A DNA stretch of 64,000 nt from the NCBI RefSeq assembly GCF_902364365.1, contig NZ_CABJDN010000006.1, positions 310,001 through 374,000 of the forward strand. Direction: 5' to 3'. Under the pieces are notes generated by a model. The model was not told where the DNA came from, did not search any database, and worked only from the letters and a program-made list of their open reading frames with translations. Shown piece after piece: positions 16,365 through 24,025 of this stretch. Numbering within the stretch: the stretch's first letter is position 1; the number at the start of each line of letters is the position of its first letter. This DNA comes from Bacteroides intestinalis (lineage in GTDB: Bacteria > Bacteroidota > Bacteroidia > Bacteroidales > Bacteroidaceae). The position numbers and the translations under genes are program-made.

Positions 16365-17190
16365 GTTTTCTTTCCAATATAATGTAGAGGAATATAAACT
16401 ACTTGAATATGTATATCCTGTAGCTCAAGAATATGCACCAGACTTTGATTATAACGAGAATACAGGTGAATCTTACATGGCAGTTTCGCAAGCTCCAGAT
16501 ATTTTTAAAGGAAGGTATAACGCACGTAAGTTGCGACATAAATTCACAGTAGAGGAATATATGCAGGATAAAGAACTGCAAGGCTATCTGAAAGCATTGG
16601 AATTGGATAGTGAGGAGTTCTGGTATCTGTTGCTCTTTTGCTATGACTATAGTTGGGGAATTTGCATGGAAGGAATTGAGGTAAACAGGTCTCCTGTTGA
16701 GCACATAAGAGGCTTTATAGATGCGATCTATAGTAACTATACAGGCAGTGGTATGCTTGGAGCTATTTTCAATGAACCAATAAGTATAACCTTGAAAATG
16801 GGCAGAAAAAACATCGTGATTGATAACAATAATGCCATAGCCTGCATAGCTAAATTCTGCGATGACGGATTAGAAAATAATGACTTGACTAATTTGCCTA
16901 ACGGGCATTTCGTAGATATAACTCGTAAGAGTTCAGATTCCTTTTCAGTGTTGGCTTATTATTTTTCCAAGATGATCATTTCCGCTTTTAACCACCAAGA
17001 GCAGGTGAAGGAGAAAAGAAAGAAGGGGGCAAACCTTTCAGATAAGGAGAAAATGGTTATTGCACATCTATTATACCTTACTGGTATCATAAGCAATGAA
17101 AGCGTGAAGGTAAGTTATGAATATCTAAAGACTATCTTAATGCGGTATAAAGATATGGAGATAAGAAGACTGAACTCATTCTATTTTTAA
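16345..17190 (+). CDS. Hypothetical protein, 281 aa
   Basis: ATG at 16345 (MMQPIEKFSFQYNVEEYKLL); an upstream TTG would lie in the preceding terminator. No signal peptide or membrane helix; acidic and aromatic-rich N-terminal half, with a helical C-terminus rich in Lys/Arg (EQVKEKRKKGANLSDKEKMV). No family was recognised. Its first codons and upstream terminator are duplicated at 18780-18858. It is followed by a strong terminator at 17216-17275, so it is a single-gene unit. Confidence 0.6.
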   Translation: MMQPIEKFSFQYNVEEYKLLEYVYPVAQEYAPDFDYNENTGESYMAVSQAPDIFKGRYNARKLRHKFTVEEYMQDKELQGYLKALELDSEEFWYLLLFCYDYSWGICMEGIEVNRSPVEHIRGFIDAIYSNYTGSGMLGAIFNEPISITLKMGRKNIVIDNNNAIACIAKFCDDGLENNDLTNLPNGHFVDITRKSSDSFSVLAYYFSKMIISAFNHQEQVKEKRKKGANLSDKEKMVIAHLLYLTGIISNESVKVSYEYLKTILMRYKDMEIRRLNSFYF

Positions 17191-17215
17191 AGAGAATTTT
17201 TTCGTGCTAGGGGTG

Positions 17216-17275
17216 ATCCTGCCTGCCTATTTCTATTGGACTTTACTCAAGAAATAGGTAGGCAGGATTTTTTTG
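17216..17275 (+). terminator. Strong intrinsic terminator
   Basis: A 19-bp stem with one G-T wobble (17216-17234 with 17250-17268, core CCTGCCT/AGGCAGG) followed by at least six T. Confidence 0.9.
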
Positions 17276-17443
17276 TCTGATTTTGGGCTATAGCATGAAA
17301 AACATAGATTAATTGGTGCTTTTAGTAGGGGAACAGAAAATGCGCATTTTTTTGTTTCTTTTAGTTCTCCGATTAAAGGGCAATCTTTGCAGTATAAAAA
17401 TAAATAAAGCTGGAGCGCACCAGTCTAAAAACTGCAAAAATAT

Positions 17444-18454
17444 ATGGATACAAAAGAAAGTATTAAGAATGAAATCTTTACTCTGGAATCAAGAGAATTG
17501 AACGAAGGAAAGAAAGTTGCTTTTATTGCTGGTGGTATCAATCGAGACATCGATAAAGCGAATGTGAAAGCTAAAATGAAGTCCATTACGGAATGTGGTC
17601 AACTATCGGAATTGGAAGTCGTCGATGGAGAAGATGTAATAAATGAAGGTCTAAGTTTGAAAGACCCTATGTCTGGACTTCCGATAGATAAAGAAAAGGC
17701 AAAGGAGTATTTGGCAATTGTTGATGGACAGCACAGGTATATGGCTATAATGGCACTTCGAGAAGAGGACAGATGTGGCAAGAAGAAGTATGAAGAAGCA
17801 GCGAGGAAATGGCAGAAGAATGGAAGGAACGAGGAAGATAAGCCCCAAGAATATACGCCTAAAGCCCCTGCACACATAAAAGCTAGATATCCATTGAATA
17901 ATGAGATACTCATACAGACTCTTATTACTGAAGCAAATAACACATCTGTAAAGTGGGATAAAGCTGATTTCGCTAAACAAGCAGTGGCTATGTATCCCGA
18001 TAATGAGGTTTTTAAGTTCATAGTTAAGTATATGGATATGCAACATCAAAAAGTAAAAAAGGGTGAAGTAGATGATATGTTACCGAATGGTGGATTTAAG
18101 CTGACAACACTTAGTAAGTATCTGACTTATTCTACTGATATAAAAGAATCGGTACTGGCAGATGCGTGTAAATATGGAGAAGACACTCTTACGAAGCATG
18201 TGGGTAATGAGCCTGAAAAAGTGGTTGAAAGAGCAGAGAGGATTATTAAAGCTGGTTTAGATGCAGGATTTACTTATCGTTTCTTGGCTAAAGGATTCTT
18301 CATCGACTGGATTATTAAGAAGAACAATCAAGGAACTGAATATACAAAATTAGCTAAAATGTTAAAGAAAACAGAAAAAAGAGATGTGGACAGTATTATG
18401 AAGGAAGCACAGAAGCATAATTTTATGGAGATATTAAATGAGAAAATAAAATAG
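17444..18454 (+). CDS. ParB-like/DGQHR-domain protein
   Basis: 336 aa, no signal peptide. Residues 90-100 read IVDGQHRYMAIMAL, the DGQHR/ParB-N nucleotide-binding-type signature (ParB, DndB and related proteins). The N-terminus has a DIDKANVKAKMKSITECGQL segment, as in ParB-like domains that bind a conserved partner or CTP. The C-terminal half is helical and lysine-rich. It could be a partition protein, a DNA-modification accessory or a nuclease of the ParB/Srx superfamily; no ParA or Dnd genes accompany it. It stands alone between two terminators (17216-17275 and 18481-18512). Confidence 0.65.
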   Translation: MDTKESIKNEIFTLESRELNEGKKVAFIAGGINRDIDKANVKAKMKSITECGQLSELEVVDGEDVINEGLSLKDPMSGLPIDKEKAKEYLAIVDGQHRYMAIMALREEDRCGKKKYEEAARKWQKNGRNEEDKPQEYTPKAPAHIKARYPLNNEILIQTLITEANNTSVKWDKADFAKQAVAMYPDNEVFKFIVKYMDMQHQKVKKGEVDDMLPNGGFKLTTLSKYLTYSTDIKESVLADACKYGEDTLTKHVGNEPEKVVERAERIIKAGLDAGFTYRFLAKGFFIDWIIKKNNQGTEYTKLAKMLKKTEKRDVDSIMKEAQKHNFMEILNEKIK

Positions 18455-18480
18455 TTAATCTTTAGTTATTGATATTAGTT

Positions 18481-18512
18481 GCCAGCTAGCGTAATGTTAG
18501 CTGGCTTTTTTG
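18481..18512 (+). terminator. Intrinsic terminator after the DGQHR gene
   Basis: GCCAGCTAGC (18481-18490) with GTTAGCTGGC (18496-18505), one wobble pair, then six T. Confidence 0.9.
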
Positions 18513-18590
18513 TTATCAATACACGAACTCCTTTTATGACATAACATCTTCAATATCAATCTTTTGCAGAGCTCTATAATCGTCTAATAG

Positions 18591-18755
18591 ATTTTCACCT
18601 ACACTTATGATAGCAAGACTTCTATATTGGTTATTAACTATGGGGAGCATGCAGGTGAAGATGAGATTGATAGTTACGATGTTACTATTGATGGTAGCAT
18701 CATGAAAACTATAGACCGTGACTATGGTTACGAAACTACTTGGAAGAGGAAGTAA
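18591..18755 (+). pseudogene. 3' fragment of a second lipocalin-like lipoprotein
   Basis: An open stretch without a start, beginning IFTYTYDSKTSILVINYG and ending GYETTWKRK*, aligns with the C-terminus of the lipoprotein at 15848-16262 (ITYKINSDNTIIYIDY and so on, ending TLKRLK). It is followed by the second copy of the 79-bp segment, so the whole module was duplicated and then decayed. Confidence 0.65.
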
Positions 18756-18779
18756 GTACTACATCATCTAATTAAGAAA

Positions 18780-18858
18780 ACAGCATTTGAAGCAATTCAT
18801 TTGCTGTTTTTTTTATTATCATTGCAAACAAAAAAGCAATGATGAAACCAATAGAAAG
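18780..18858 (+). repeat. Second copy of the duplicated 79-bp segment
   Basis: Almost identical to 16287-16364, including the CAGCA/TGCTG terminator and the start ATGATGAAACCAATAGAAAG. Here the reading frame stops after six codons (MKPIER*), so the downstream gene was not retained. Confidence 0.85.
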
Positions 18859-18966
18859 ATAAAAATACCAGAGCCAACAGCAGACGAAGTGAAAGCACTT
18901 GTAGCAGCACTGGGAAAGTTCGCAAAGGTAGAAATAAAGAAAAACGCAAGAATATGGTTTAAGTGA
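18853..18966 (+). pseudogene. Gene fragment without a start codon
   Basis: The frame RKIKIPEPTADEVKALVAAL to KKNARIWFK* looks like real coding sequence (a small basic protein) but no start codon precedes it; it is joined to the duplicated segment. Probably a decayed small gene or chimeric junction. 18967-19159 holds only a TATCTTTG box near 19076-19083. Confidence 0.45.
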
Positions 18967-19159
18967 ATAACATAGCCAGAACAGAGAATCCAGCTATCAG
19001 AAGTGGTAGTTGGATTTTTTATTAAGAAGGGAAGTAATCATGTAATTTACTACTTGATTTTTCCTATAAATGAATTATCTTTGTGATGTTCTTACGGGCT
19101 AATTGAAGTACAAGTATAAAGAACAATTTACGTATTTGTTTGGTAATCAGACGGGTTTA

Positions 19160-19178
19160 GAAAAGCTCCATTTTTTTT
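19160..19178 (+). repeat. attR copy of the element's direct repeat
   Basis: GAAAAGCTCCATTTTTTTT, identical to 8042-8060. The host sequence GTACCTATGTCCC resumes immediately afterwards. Confidence 0.85.
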
Positions 19179-19230
19179 GTACCTATGTCCCATTTATTTC
19201 GTATCTTTAGAGAAGATAAACTGCATCTCG

Positions 19231-19285
19231 GCAGAACTTTTTCATGCAAGCATGAAAGTTCTGCGCTCAATTTGCATTATCTTTG
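19231..19285 (+). promoter_or_regulatory. Hairpin and -7 box upstream of riboflavin synthase
   Basis: GCAGAACTTT and CATGC pair with GCATG and AAAGTTCTGC (19231-19264), and a TATCTTTG box follows at 19278-19285, 48 bases before the ribE ATG. The conserved sequence of an FMN riboswitch is not present. The hairpin may be an upstream terminator or an operator. Confidence 0.5.
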
Positions 19286-19332
19286 TACCACCAGAATGAG
19301 GAATTGTAAATCACTAAATTATAAATAGACTT

Positions 19333-19935
19333 ATGTTTTCCGGAATAGTAGAAGAATGCGCCACCCTCGTGGCATTGGTAAAAGAACAAGAGAACGTACA
19401 CTTCACGTTCAAGTGCTCATTTGTAAATGAATTGAAGATAGACCAAAGTGTGTCTCACAATGGTGTGTGCCTTACGGTAGTCAGCATGACGGAGGATTCC
19501 TATACGGTTACTGCCATGAAGGAAACATTGGAATGTTCTAATCTTGGGCTTCTGAAAGTTGGGGATGCAGTGAACGTAGAACGCAGCATGATGATGAACG
19601 GCCGTCTGGACGGGCATATTGTGCAGGGACATGTGGACCAGACTGCCACTTGCATGAATGTGGAAGATGCCGAAGGAAGTTATTACTTTACCTTCCGGTA
19701 TGCTTTCGATAAGGAAATGGCCAAGCGTGGATATATCACGGTAGACAAAGGTTCGGTAACCGTGAACGGGGTAAGCCTGACAGTGTGCAACCCGACAGAC
19801 GATACTTTCCAGGTAGCTATTATTCCTTACACTTTCGAGCATACGAACTTCCACGATATCAAAGCGGGCAGTGTAGTGAATCTCGAATTTGATATTATCG
19901 GCAAGTATATCAGCCGGATGATACAGTTTAACTAA
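19333..19935 (+). CDS. ribE: Riboflavin synthase, alpha subunit
   Basis: Cytoplasmic enzyme that dismutates two 6,7-dimethyl-8-ribityllumazine molecules into riboflavin and a pyrimidinedione; 200 aa, the family's usual length. The duplicated lumazine-binding barrels are visible: MFSGIVEECATLVAL at the start of the first, VSHNGVCLTVVSM in its loop, GHIVQGHVDQTATC at the beginning of the second, and its counterpart VNGVSLTVCNPTDDTF. It starts 155 bases right of attR and is followed after 5 bases by a nitroreductase gene, so the two form an operon; a flavin enzyme beside flavin synthesis is sensible. Confidence 0.96.
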   Translation: MFSGIVEECATLVALVKEQENVHFTFKCSFVNELKIDQSVSHNGVCLTVVSMTEDSYTVTAMKETLECSNLGLLKVGDAVNVERSMMMNGRLDGHIVQGHVDQTATCMNVEDAEGSYYFTFRYAFDKEMAKRGYITVDKGSVTVNGVSLTVCNPTDDTFQVAIIPYTFEHTNFHDIKAGSVVNLEFDIIGKYISRMIQFN

Positions 19936-19940
19936 TAGAT

Positions 19941-20480
19941 ATGGAAGATTTTCTGAAGTTAGTTGCTTCCCGGCAGAGCGACCGTGCTTATGATATGAGC
20001 CGTCCCGTTGAGCCTGAGAAGCTGGAACGGATATTGGAAGCTGCTCGTCTGGCACCTTCGGCTTGTAATGCGCAGCCGTGGAAGTTTGTTGTAATCAATG
20101 ATCCGGAGCTTTCCGTCAAAGTAGGTAAGGCTACTGCCGGACTGGGAATGAATAAGTTCGCTAAAGATGCTCCTGTACACATTTTGGTGGTGGAGGAATC
20201 AATGAACGTAACTTCATTTCTGGGTGCAAAGATTAAAGACAAGTATTTCCCTTTAATAGATATTGGCATTGCCACTGCTCATATCACATTGGCTGCTGAG
20301 AGTGAAGGACTGGGCTCTTGTATTCTCGGTTGGTTTGATGAGAAAGAAATCAAGAAGCTGACCGGTATTCCGTCTTCCAAGCGATTGCTGTTGGTTATCA
20401 CCATTGGCTATTCCGTGAAAGAGAAGCGGAAGAAAGCAAGAAAGCCGAAAGAAAAGGTGGTTTCTTACAATAAATACTGA
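19941..20480 (+). CDS. Nitroreductase-family flavoprotein
   Basis: 179 aa, FMN-dependent oxidoreductase fold. Conserved family segments: SRQSDRAYDMSRPVEPEKLE (FMN phosphate contact), EAARLAPSACNAQPWKFVVI, and the C-terminal AAESEGLGSCILGWFDEKEI. The physiological substrate cannot be inferred; family members reduce nitroaromatics, quinones or flavins with NAD(P)H. It begins 5 bases after ribE and ends just before a 35-bp inverted repeat. Confidence 0.9.
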   Translation: MEDFLKLVASRQSDRAYDMSRPVEPEKLERILEAARLAPSACNAQPWKFVVINDPELSVKVGKATAGLGMNKFAKDAPVHILVVEESMNVTSFLGAKIKDKYFPLIDIGIATAHITLAAESEGLGSCILGWFDEKEIKKLTGIPSSKRLLLVITIGYSVKEKRKKARKPKEKVVSYNKY

Positions 20481-20481
20481 T

Positions 20482-20568
20482 TTAGTGATTAGCGGTAAGT
20501 GATAAGTGATTAGCAAGTTGCGCTATGGTCGCGTTGCTAATCACTTATCACTTACCGCTAATCACTAA
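20482..20568. terminator. Perfect 35-bp inverted repeat between convergent genes
   Basis: The arm at 20482-20516 (starts TTAGTGATTAGCGG) is perfectly complementary to 20534-20568, with a 17-base loop. It fills the space between the nitroreductase stop and the convergent YihY stop (20570). It probably works as a bidirectional terminator or transcript end, but it is far longer than needed, lacks a GC-rich core, and its arms are built from internal AGTGATTAGC repeats. Confidence 0.8.
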
Positions 20569-20569
20569 T

Positions 20570-21886
20570 TTACAGGTCTTTCAGCAGTACATGGCTCGCA
20601 CTCTTATAATACTCCTCGCGTGCCTTCATCAGTACATCCCATTGATCGCTGAATTCTTTTTCCTTATCGATCTTGAAATCTTCCGAACCGTGCGTATCCA
20701 GTCTGTCCAACAATAGTGCGACATTCAATTTATTGATGTCCATTGCAGGCTGATAACCGATTACCTCGTCTTTTTCATCTACCACTTCATGCAGCAGGTT
20801 GATTTCCTGTAGCTCGTATAGCACCTGATGCGTCAGGCGGATAGGAATCTGGCATTCTTCGGACATTTCTTCGGCAGTGTACGGCTTAATATTCTCTTCA
20901 AACCGCTTGGCTATAAGAGACATGATAAGAATGGAAACAAAATCCCGGAACCTTCTGCTGATATTTTTGGTATCCTTGTCAAAGCTGAAATTCCGGATGT
21001 TTTGTCCTGCGTAGGTCAGCTCTGCGCCAAACAGGCAGATGGTCCATGATATCTGAAGCCAAAGCAGAAACAAAGGGAGTGCGGCAAAACTACCATAAAT
21101 GGCATTATAGCGTGATACCCATAGCTGACCACTGATATAGAGAAACTGGAATGCCTGGTGTGCCGTTCCTGCAAGAATTCCTGAGATGAGTGCAGGCTTA
21201 AACCTAACTTTGGTATTTGGCATATAGATGTACAGTCCCGTGAACATAAACCACGTTAGTACGAAAGGTATCAGGCGTATCAGGAACTTCAGGATAGGAG
21301 CCAGCAGAACAAAGTCTTCTATGTACTTTAAGCTGGTAGACATGAAGATAGAGAGACCACCCGAAATTACAATCAATATAGGCATCAGTAAGAACATGGA
21401 GAAGTAGTCCGTGATTTTACGGTACATACTTCGCGCTTTTTTTATTTCCCAAATACGATTGAACGTGATTTCAATGCTGCTGATCAGGTTGATAACCGTC
21501 CATAACAACATGATTAAACCCACTCCGATGAATATGCCGCTTTTAGTCTGCGACAGGTAAGAATTGACAAACTGCAGGATTACTTCCGTCGTTTGATTGT
21601 GTCCTCCAAATCCCATCCGCACCTGGCTTTCCATAAGATTGTCGAAGCCGAATCCGCGTGCGATGGCAAACAGGATGGCAAGAATGGGAACAATGGCGAG
21701 CAGTGTGCTGTAAGTCAGTGCAGAAGCTTTATTTACCAGTCTGTCTTTAGTGAAACGGTTAATGCATAGATAGATTGTTTTAATAATATTATAGAGGGAG
21801 AAGGTCGTTTTAGTGACTTCGTCCTCCGTAATACGCCAAATGTCGTATGTCAGGAATTTCCAAAGAGCAGTAATACGTTTATTCAT
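20570..21886 (-). CDS. YihY/BrkB-family inner-membrane protein
   Basis: 438 aa from ATG 21886 (MNKRITALWKFLTYDIW). The N-terminal two-thirds has six hydrophobic helices with the family pattern ASALTYSTLLAIVPILAILF, LISSIEITFNRIWEIKKARS and LWLQISWTICLFGAELTYAG. A cytoplasmic C-terminal extension of about 140 residues resembles a winged helix (AEEMSEECQIPIRLTHQVLY). Earlier naming as ribonuclease BN is not supported for this family. Function uncertain; transport is suspected. Its upstream region (21887-22017) holds AATGAAGAAT-type repeats and the 3' end of rnpB. Confidence 0.88.
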   Translation of the reverse strand: MNKRITALWKFLTYDIWRITEDEVTKTTFSLYNIIKTIYLCINRFTKDRLVNKASALTYSTLLAIVPILAILFAIARGFGFDNLMESQVRMGFGGHNQTTEVILQFVNSYLSQTKSGIFIGVGLIMLLWTVINLISSIEITFNRIWEIKKARSMYRKITDYFSMFLLMPILIVISGGLSIFMSTSLKYIEDFVLLAPILKFLIRLIPFVLTWFMFTGLYIYMPNTKVRFKPALISGILAGTAHQAFQFLYISGQLWVSRYNAIYGSFAALPLFLLWLQISWTICLFGAELTYAGQNIRNFSFDKDTKNISRRFRDFVSILIMSLIAKRFEENIKPYTAEEMSEECQIPIRLTHQVLYELQEINLLHEVVDEKDEVIGYQPAMDINKLNVALLLDRLDTHGSEDFKIDKEKEFSDQWDVLMKAREEYYKSASHVLLKDL

Positions 21887-21890
21887 AATC

Positions 21891-22010
21891 AATGAAGAAT
21901 GAAGAATTAGGAATGAAGAATTAAGACTATAGAACGGAGAACTCTATCAAATTGTTGTACCAATTGTTGTATCATGCAGAAGTTCTTCATTCTTCATTCT
22001 CAGCTCTTCA
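21891..22010. repeat. AT-rich AATGAAGAAT repeats in inverted orientation beside rnpB
   Basis: AATGAAGAATGAAGAA at 21891-21906 has its exact reverse complement at 21983-21998, with further diverged copies (GAATTAGGAATGAAGAATTA near 21904-21923; CTCTTCATT near 22004-22012). The same motif type recurs inside rnpB at about 22066-22099. Looks like a dispersed simple repeat spreading locally. Confidence 0.7.
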
Positions 22011-22017
22011 TTAAAAA

Positions 22018-22420
22018 AAAGCAGTCGGTCTGTAAGCCGGGTTCTGTTCCTTGTTTTCAGGAAGAATTCTTCATTATTCATTCTTAATTCTTTATTCATC
22101 AAGGTGTCCATCATTTATCTGAGCCGTATGTCACCATACAAGCTTTAGCGGTCTACCCTCCGACATGGAGCGAGCAGCTCTCATAGCGTCGGTTTACATG
22201 ACCTTACAACTCCCAAGACGCACAGCCCTTGTGTCGCCACAAGACTGGTAGGCTCTTACCCCACCTTCTCACCCTTACCGACGCCCGAAGACGCAGGCGG
22301 TTGTTTTCTTCTACGTTACTCTACCCTCGCGGACAGCTTTCTGTTAGGAAGTGGGATGCTCTGTGTTGCCCGGACTTTCCTCGTGCGCCGAAGCGCAAGC
22401 GACAGACCGACCAACTGCTT
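22018..22420 (-). ncRNA. rnpB: RNase P RNA (class A)
   Basis: Read on the minus strand, the catalytic RNA of RNase P that matures tRNA 5' ends. The ends pair as helix P1 (AAGCAGTTGGTC with GACCGACTGCTT). Universally conserved elements are present: GAGGAAAGTCCGGGC near the 5' end, CGGTAAGGGTGAGAAGGTGG then GGTAAGAG, and AACAGAACCCGGCTTACAG at the 3' end, followed by an A run on the plus strand (T run in the RNA gene) as terminator. A helix close to the 3' end (CCTTG at 22100-22104 with CAAGG at 22049-22053) carries a 46-nt AT-rich insert made of the neighbouring AATGAAGAAT-type repeat. Confidence 0.95.
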
Positions 22421-22428
22421 TTGTTGGG

Positions 22429-22461
22429 CAAAGATACGACTTTTATGCCAGCGGATACAAA
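22429..22461 (-). promoter_or_regulatory. rnpB promoter
   Basis: On the minus strand TTTG (22461-22458) and TATCTTTG (22436-22429) are 21 bases apart, full Bacteroidetes consensus, about 9 bases before the P1 helix of rnpB. Confidence 0.85.
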
Positions 22462-22570
22462 ACCTTGCTGAGTTTTTTAACTTCTTCTGAAGAATGAAGC
22501 GTTTGTTCCTCCTTTTATTCTTCTTTGCAAGCGGACATAATCAATGTTTTATCTACTCTCTGTCTGATCC

Positions 22571-22672
22571 ACATCAACCTCGTACCTGCTCCGTGTCTAT
22601 ACACTTGGACTTGATACGGACTTGATACGGAGTTGGTACGGTTTTGGTACGGCCTTGATACGGAGATGGTGG
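22571..22672. repeat. 11-bp tandem repeat array with inverted copies
   Basis: Units of the form GGACTTGATAC start at 22607, 22618, 22629, 22640 and 22651 with a partial one at 22662, exact 11-bp period, with GATAC/GGTAC variation. Just upstream GTACCTGCTCC (22582-22592) is an inverted unit, and ACATCAACCTC before it resembles another. The remainder of the 340-bp gap before 22778 shows only a TAACTTTG promoter box at 22736-22743. Confidence 0.85.
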
Positions 22673-22777
22673 GTTTCATTCTAAAACTATATCTTAATAT
22701 TCCTGAAAATATATAACCAAAATAGAAATTATTTCTAACTTTGCTAATACTTAATAACCCCCAAATCATTTTAGCTA

Positions 22778-23980
22778 ATGAAAAGACTTATTCCTATCGT
22801 ATCCCTGTTCCTTTTCGCTTCGTTATGTTCGGTGGCTTCGGAAGTCGGGGACAGGGCTATTCCTGCCGATGTGGCACAGTTATCCGACAGCTTGAAACGT
22901 CAGTATGCCCCGGACAAACGAGTGGCACTTTTTGATGTAGATTATTCCTTTGCCGGTAAAAATGTGATGTTACGTGGTGTAACCACCTCTCCTGAAGCGA
23001 AAGCAGCTCTTCTCAATGGATTGTCGAAAGCCAATTATAAAGTGATGGACTGTCTGAAGGTATTGCCGGATGAGGCTGGGCTGGAAGGAAAAACATATGG
23101 TATCATTAATGTATCGGTATCCAATCTTCGTGTAGAACCGGATTTTTCATCCGAAATGATGACGCAGGGATTGATGGGGATGCCTATCCGCGTGTTGCAA
23201 CGCGATGGCTGGTATCGCATTCAGACACCGGATAATTACATTGCCTGGGTACACCGTGTAGGTATTCATCCGGTAACTAAAGAAGAATTTCATGCCTGGA
23301 ATGCAGCAGAGAAAATTGTGGTGACTTCTCATTACGGCTTCGTGTATTCCGAACCTAATCAAACTTCCCAGACTGTTTCTGATGTGGTTGCAGGTAACCG
23401 CTTGAAGTGGGAGGGAAGCAAAGGAGCTTACTATAAGGTTGTTTATCCTGATGGACGGACGGGGTATATCTCAAAATCCATCTCTATGCCGGAAAGTAAA
23501 TGGCGGGCTTCCTTGAAGCAAGACGCTGCCAGTATTATCCATACGGCACACACATTAATGGGCGTTCCATATCTTTGGGCGGGTACTTCTTCCAAAGGAA
23601 TTGATTGTAGCGGTTTCATGCGTACTATTCTGTTCATACATGATATTATCATTCCGCGTGATGCTTCGCAACAAGCTTATGTGGGCGAGCATATTGATAT
23701 TGCTCCTGATTTTGGTAACCTGCAACCGGGGGATTTGATTTTCTTCGGCCGTAAAGCTACGGCAGATCGTAAAGAGCGTGTGGTGCATGTGGGAATGTAT
23801 ATTGGGGATAAACGGTTCATTCATTCACAGGGAGATGTGCATGTCAGTAGTTTTGATCCTGCCGACGAACTCTTTGATGAATATAACCTCGGACGGCTGT
23901 TGTTTGCTACGCGTGTGTTACCTTATATAAATAAGGAAGAATCCCTGAATACAACGGCAACAAACCCTTATTATGAATAA
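22778..23980 (+). CDS. Exported NlpC/P60 cell-wall endopeptidase with SH3-type domains (YkfC-like)
   Basis: 400 aa with signal peptide (MKRLIPIVSLFLFASLCSVA). Two bacterial SH3-like regions precede the C-terminal NlpC/P60 domain: INVSVSNLRVEPDFSSEM and HYGFVYSEPNQTSQTVSDVV. Catalytic Cys is in SKGIDCSGFMRT (about residue 277), His in RVVHVGMYIGDKRF (about 335), and the third polar residue in the FIHSQGDVHVSSF region. By similarity it should cut between D-Glu and the diamino acid in murein peptides, releasing L-Ala-D-Glu, the substrate of the epimerase encoded 45 bases downstream. A TAACTTTG box lies 35 bases before the start. Confidence 0.9.
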   Translation: MKRLIPIVSLFLFASLCSVASEVGDRAIPADVAQLSDSLKRQYAPDKRVALFDVDYSFAGKNVMLRGVTTSPEAKAALLNGLSKANYKVMDCLKVLPDEAGLEGKTYGIINVSVSNLRVEPDFSSEMMTQGLMGMPIRVLQRDGWYRIQTPDNYIAWVHRVGIHPVTKEEFHAWNAAEKIVVTSHYGFVYSEPNQTSQTVSDVVAGNRLKWEGSKGAYYKVVYPDGRTGYISKSISMPESKWRASLKQDAASIIHTAHTLMGVPYLWAGTSSKGIDCSGFMRTILFIHDIIIPRDASQQAYVGEHIDIAPDFGNLQPGDLIFFGRKATADRKERVVHVGMYIGDKRFIHSQGDVHVSSFDPADELFDEYNLGRLLFATRVLPYINKEESLNTTATNPYYE

Positions 23981-24025
23981 TCCGTAATTCTCCCATCATC
24001 ATCTAATAATTTAAAAACGAATCAT

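Larger units (their letters stand above)
8042..19178 (+). mobile_element. Integrated genetic element (about 11.1 kb) bounded by a 19-bp direct repeat
   Basis: GAAAAGCTCCATTTTTTTT occurs at 8042-8060 and again at 19160-19178. Between them the DNA is visibly more AT-rich and uses AGA/ATA/TTA codons more than the flanking phoU and ribE genes. It carries a tyrosine recombinase at its left end beside short tandem repeats, a replication-initiator-like protein with iteron-like repeats, DUF3871 (a family of Bacteroides mobile DNA), a serine resolvase and several orphan genes. Host genes resume at once on both sides. No relaxase, coupling protein, conjugation or phage structural gene was recognised. 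It therefore looks like a small integrative element or degraded satellite, perhaps mobilised in trans or immobile because int is frameshifted. Confidence 0.85.

Noticed and set aside
8042..19178. Prophage
   Set aside because: No capsid, terminase, portal, tail or lysis gene could be recognised; the integrase and resolvase alone do not show a phage.
19180..19332. FMN riboswitch upstream of riboflavin synthase
   Set aside because: The conserved RFN-element sequence blocks are absent; only a simple hairpin and promoter box are seen.
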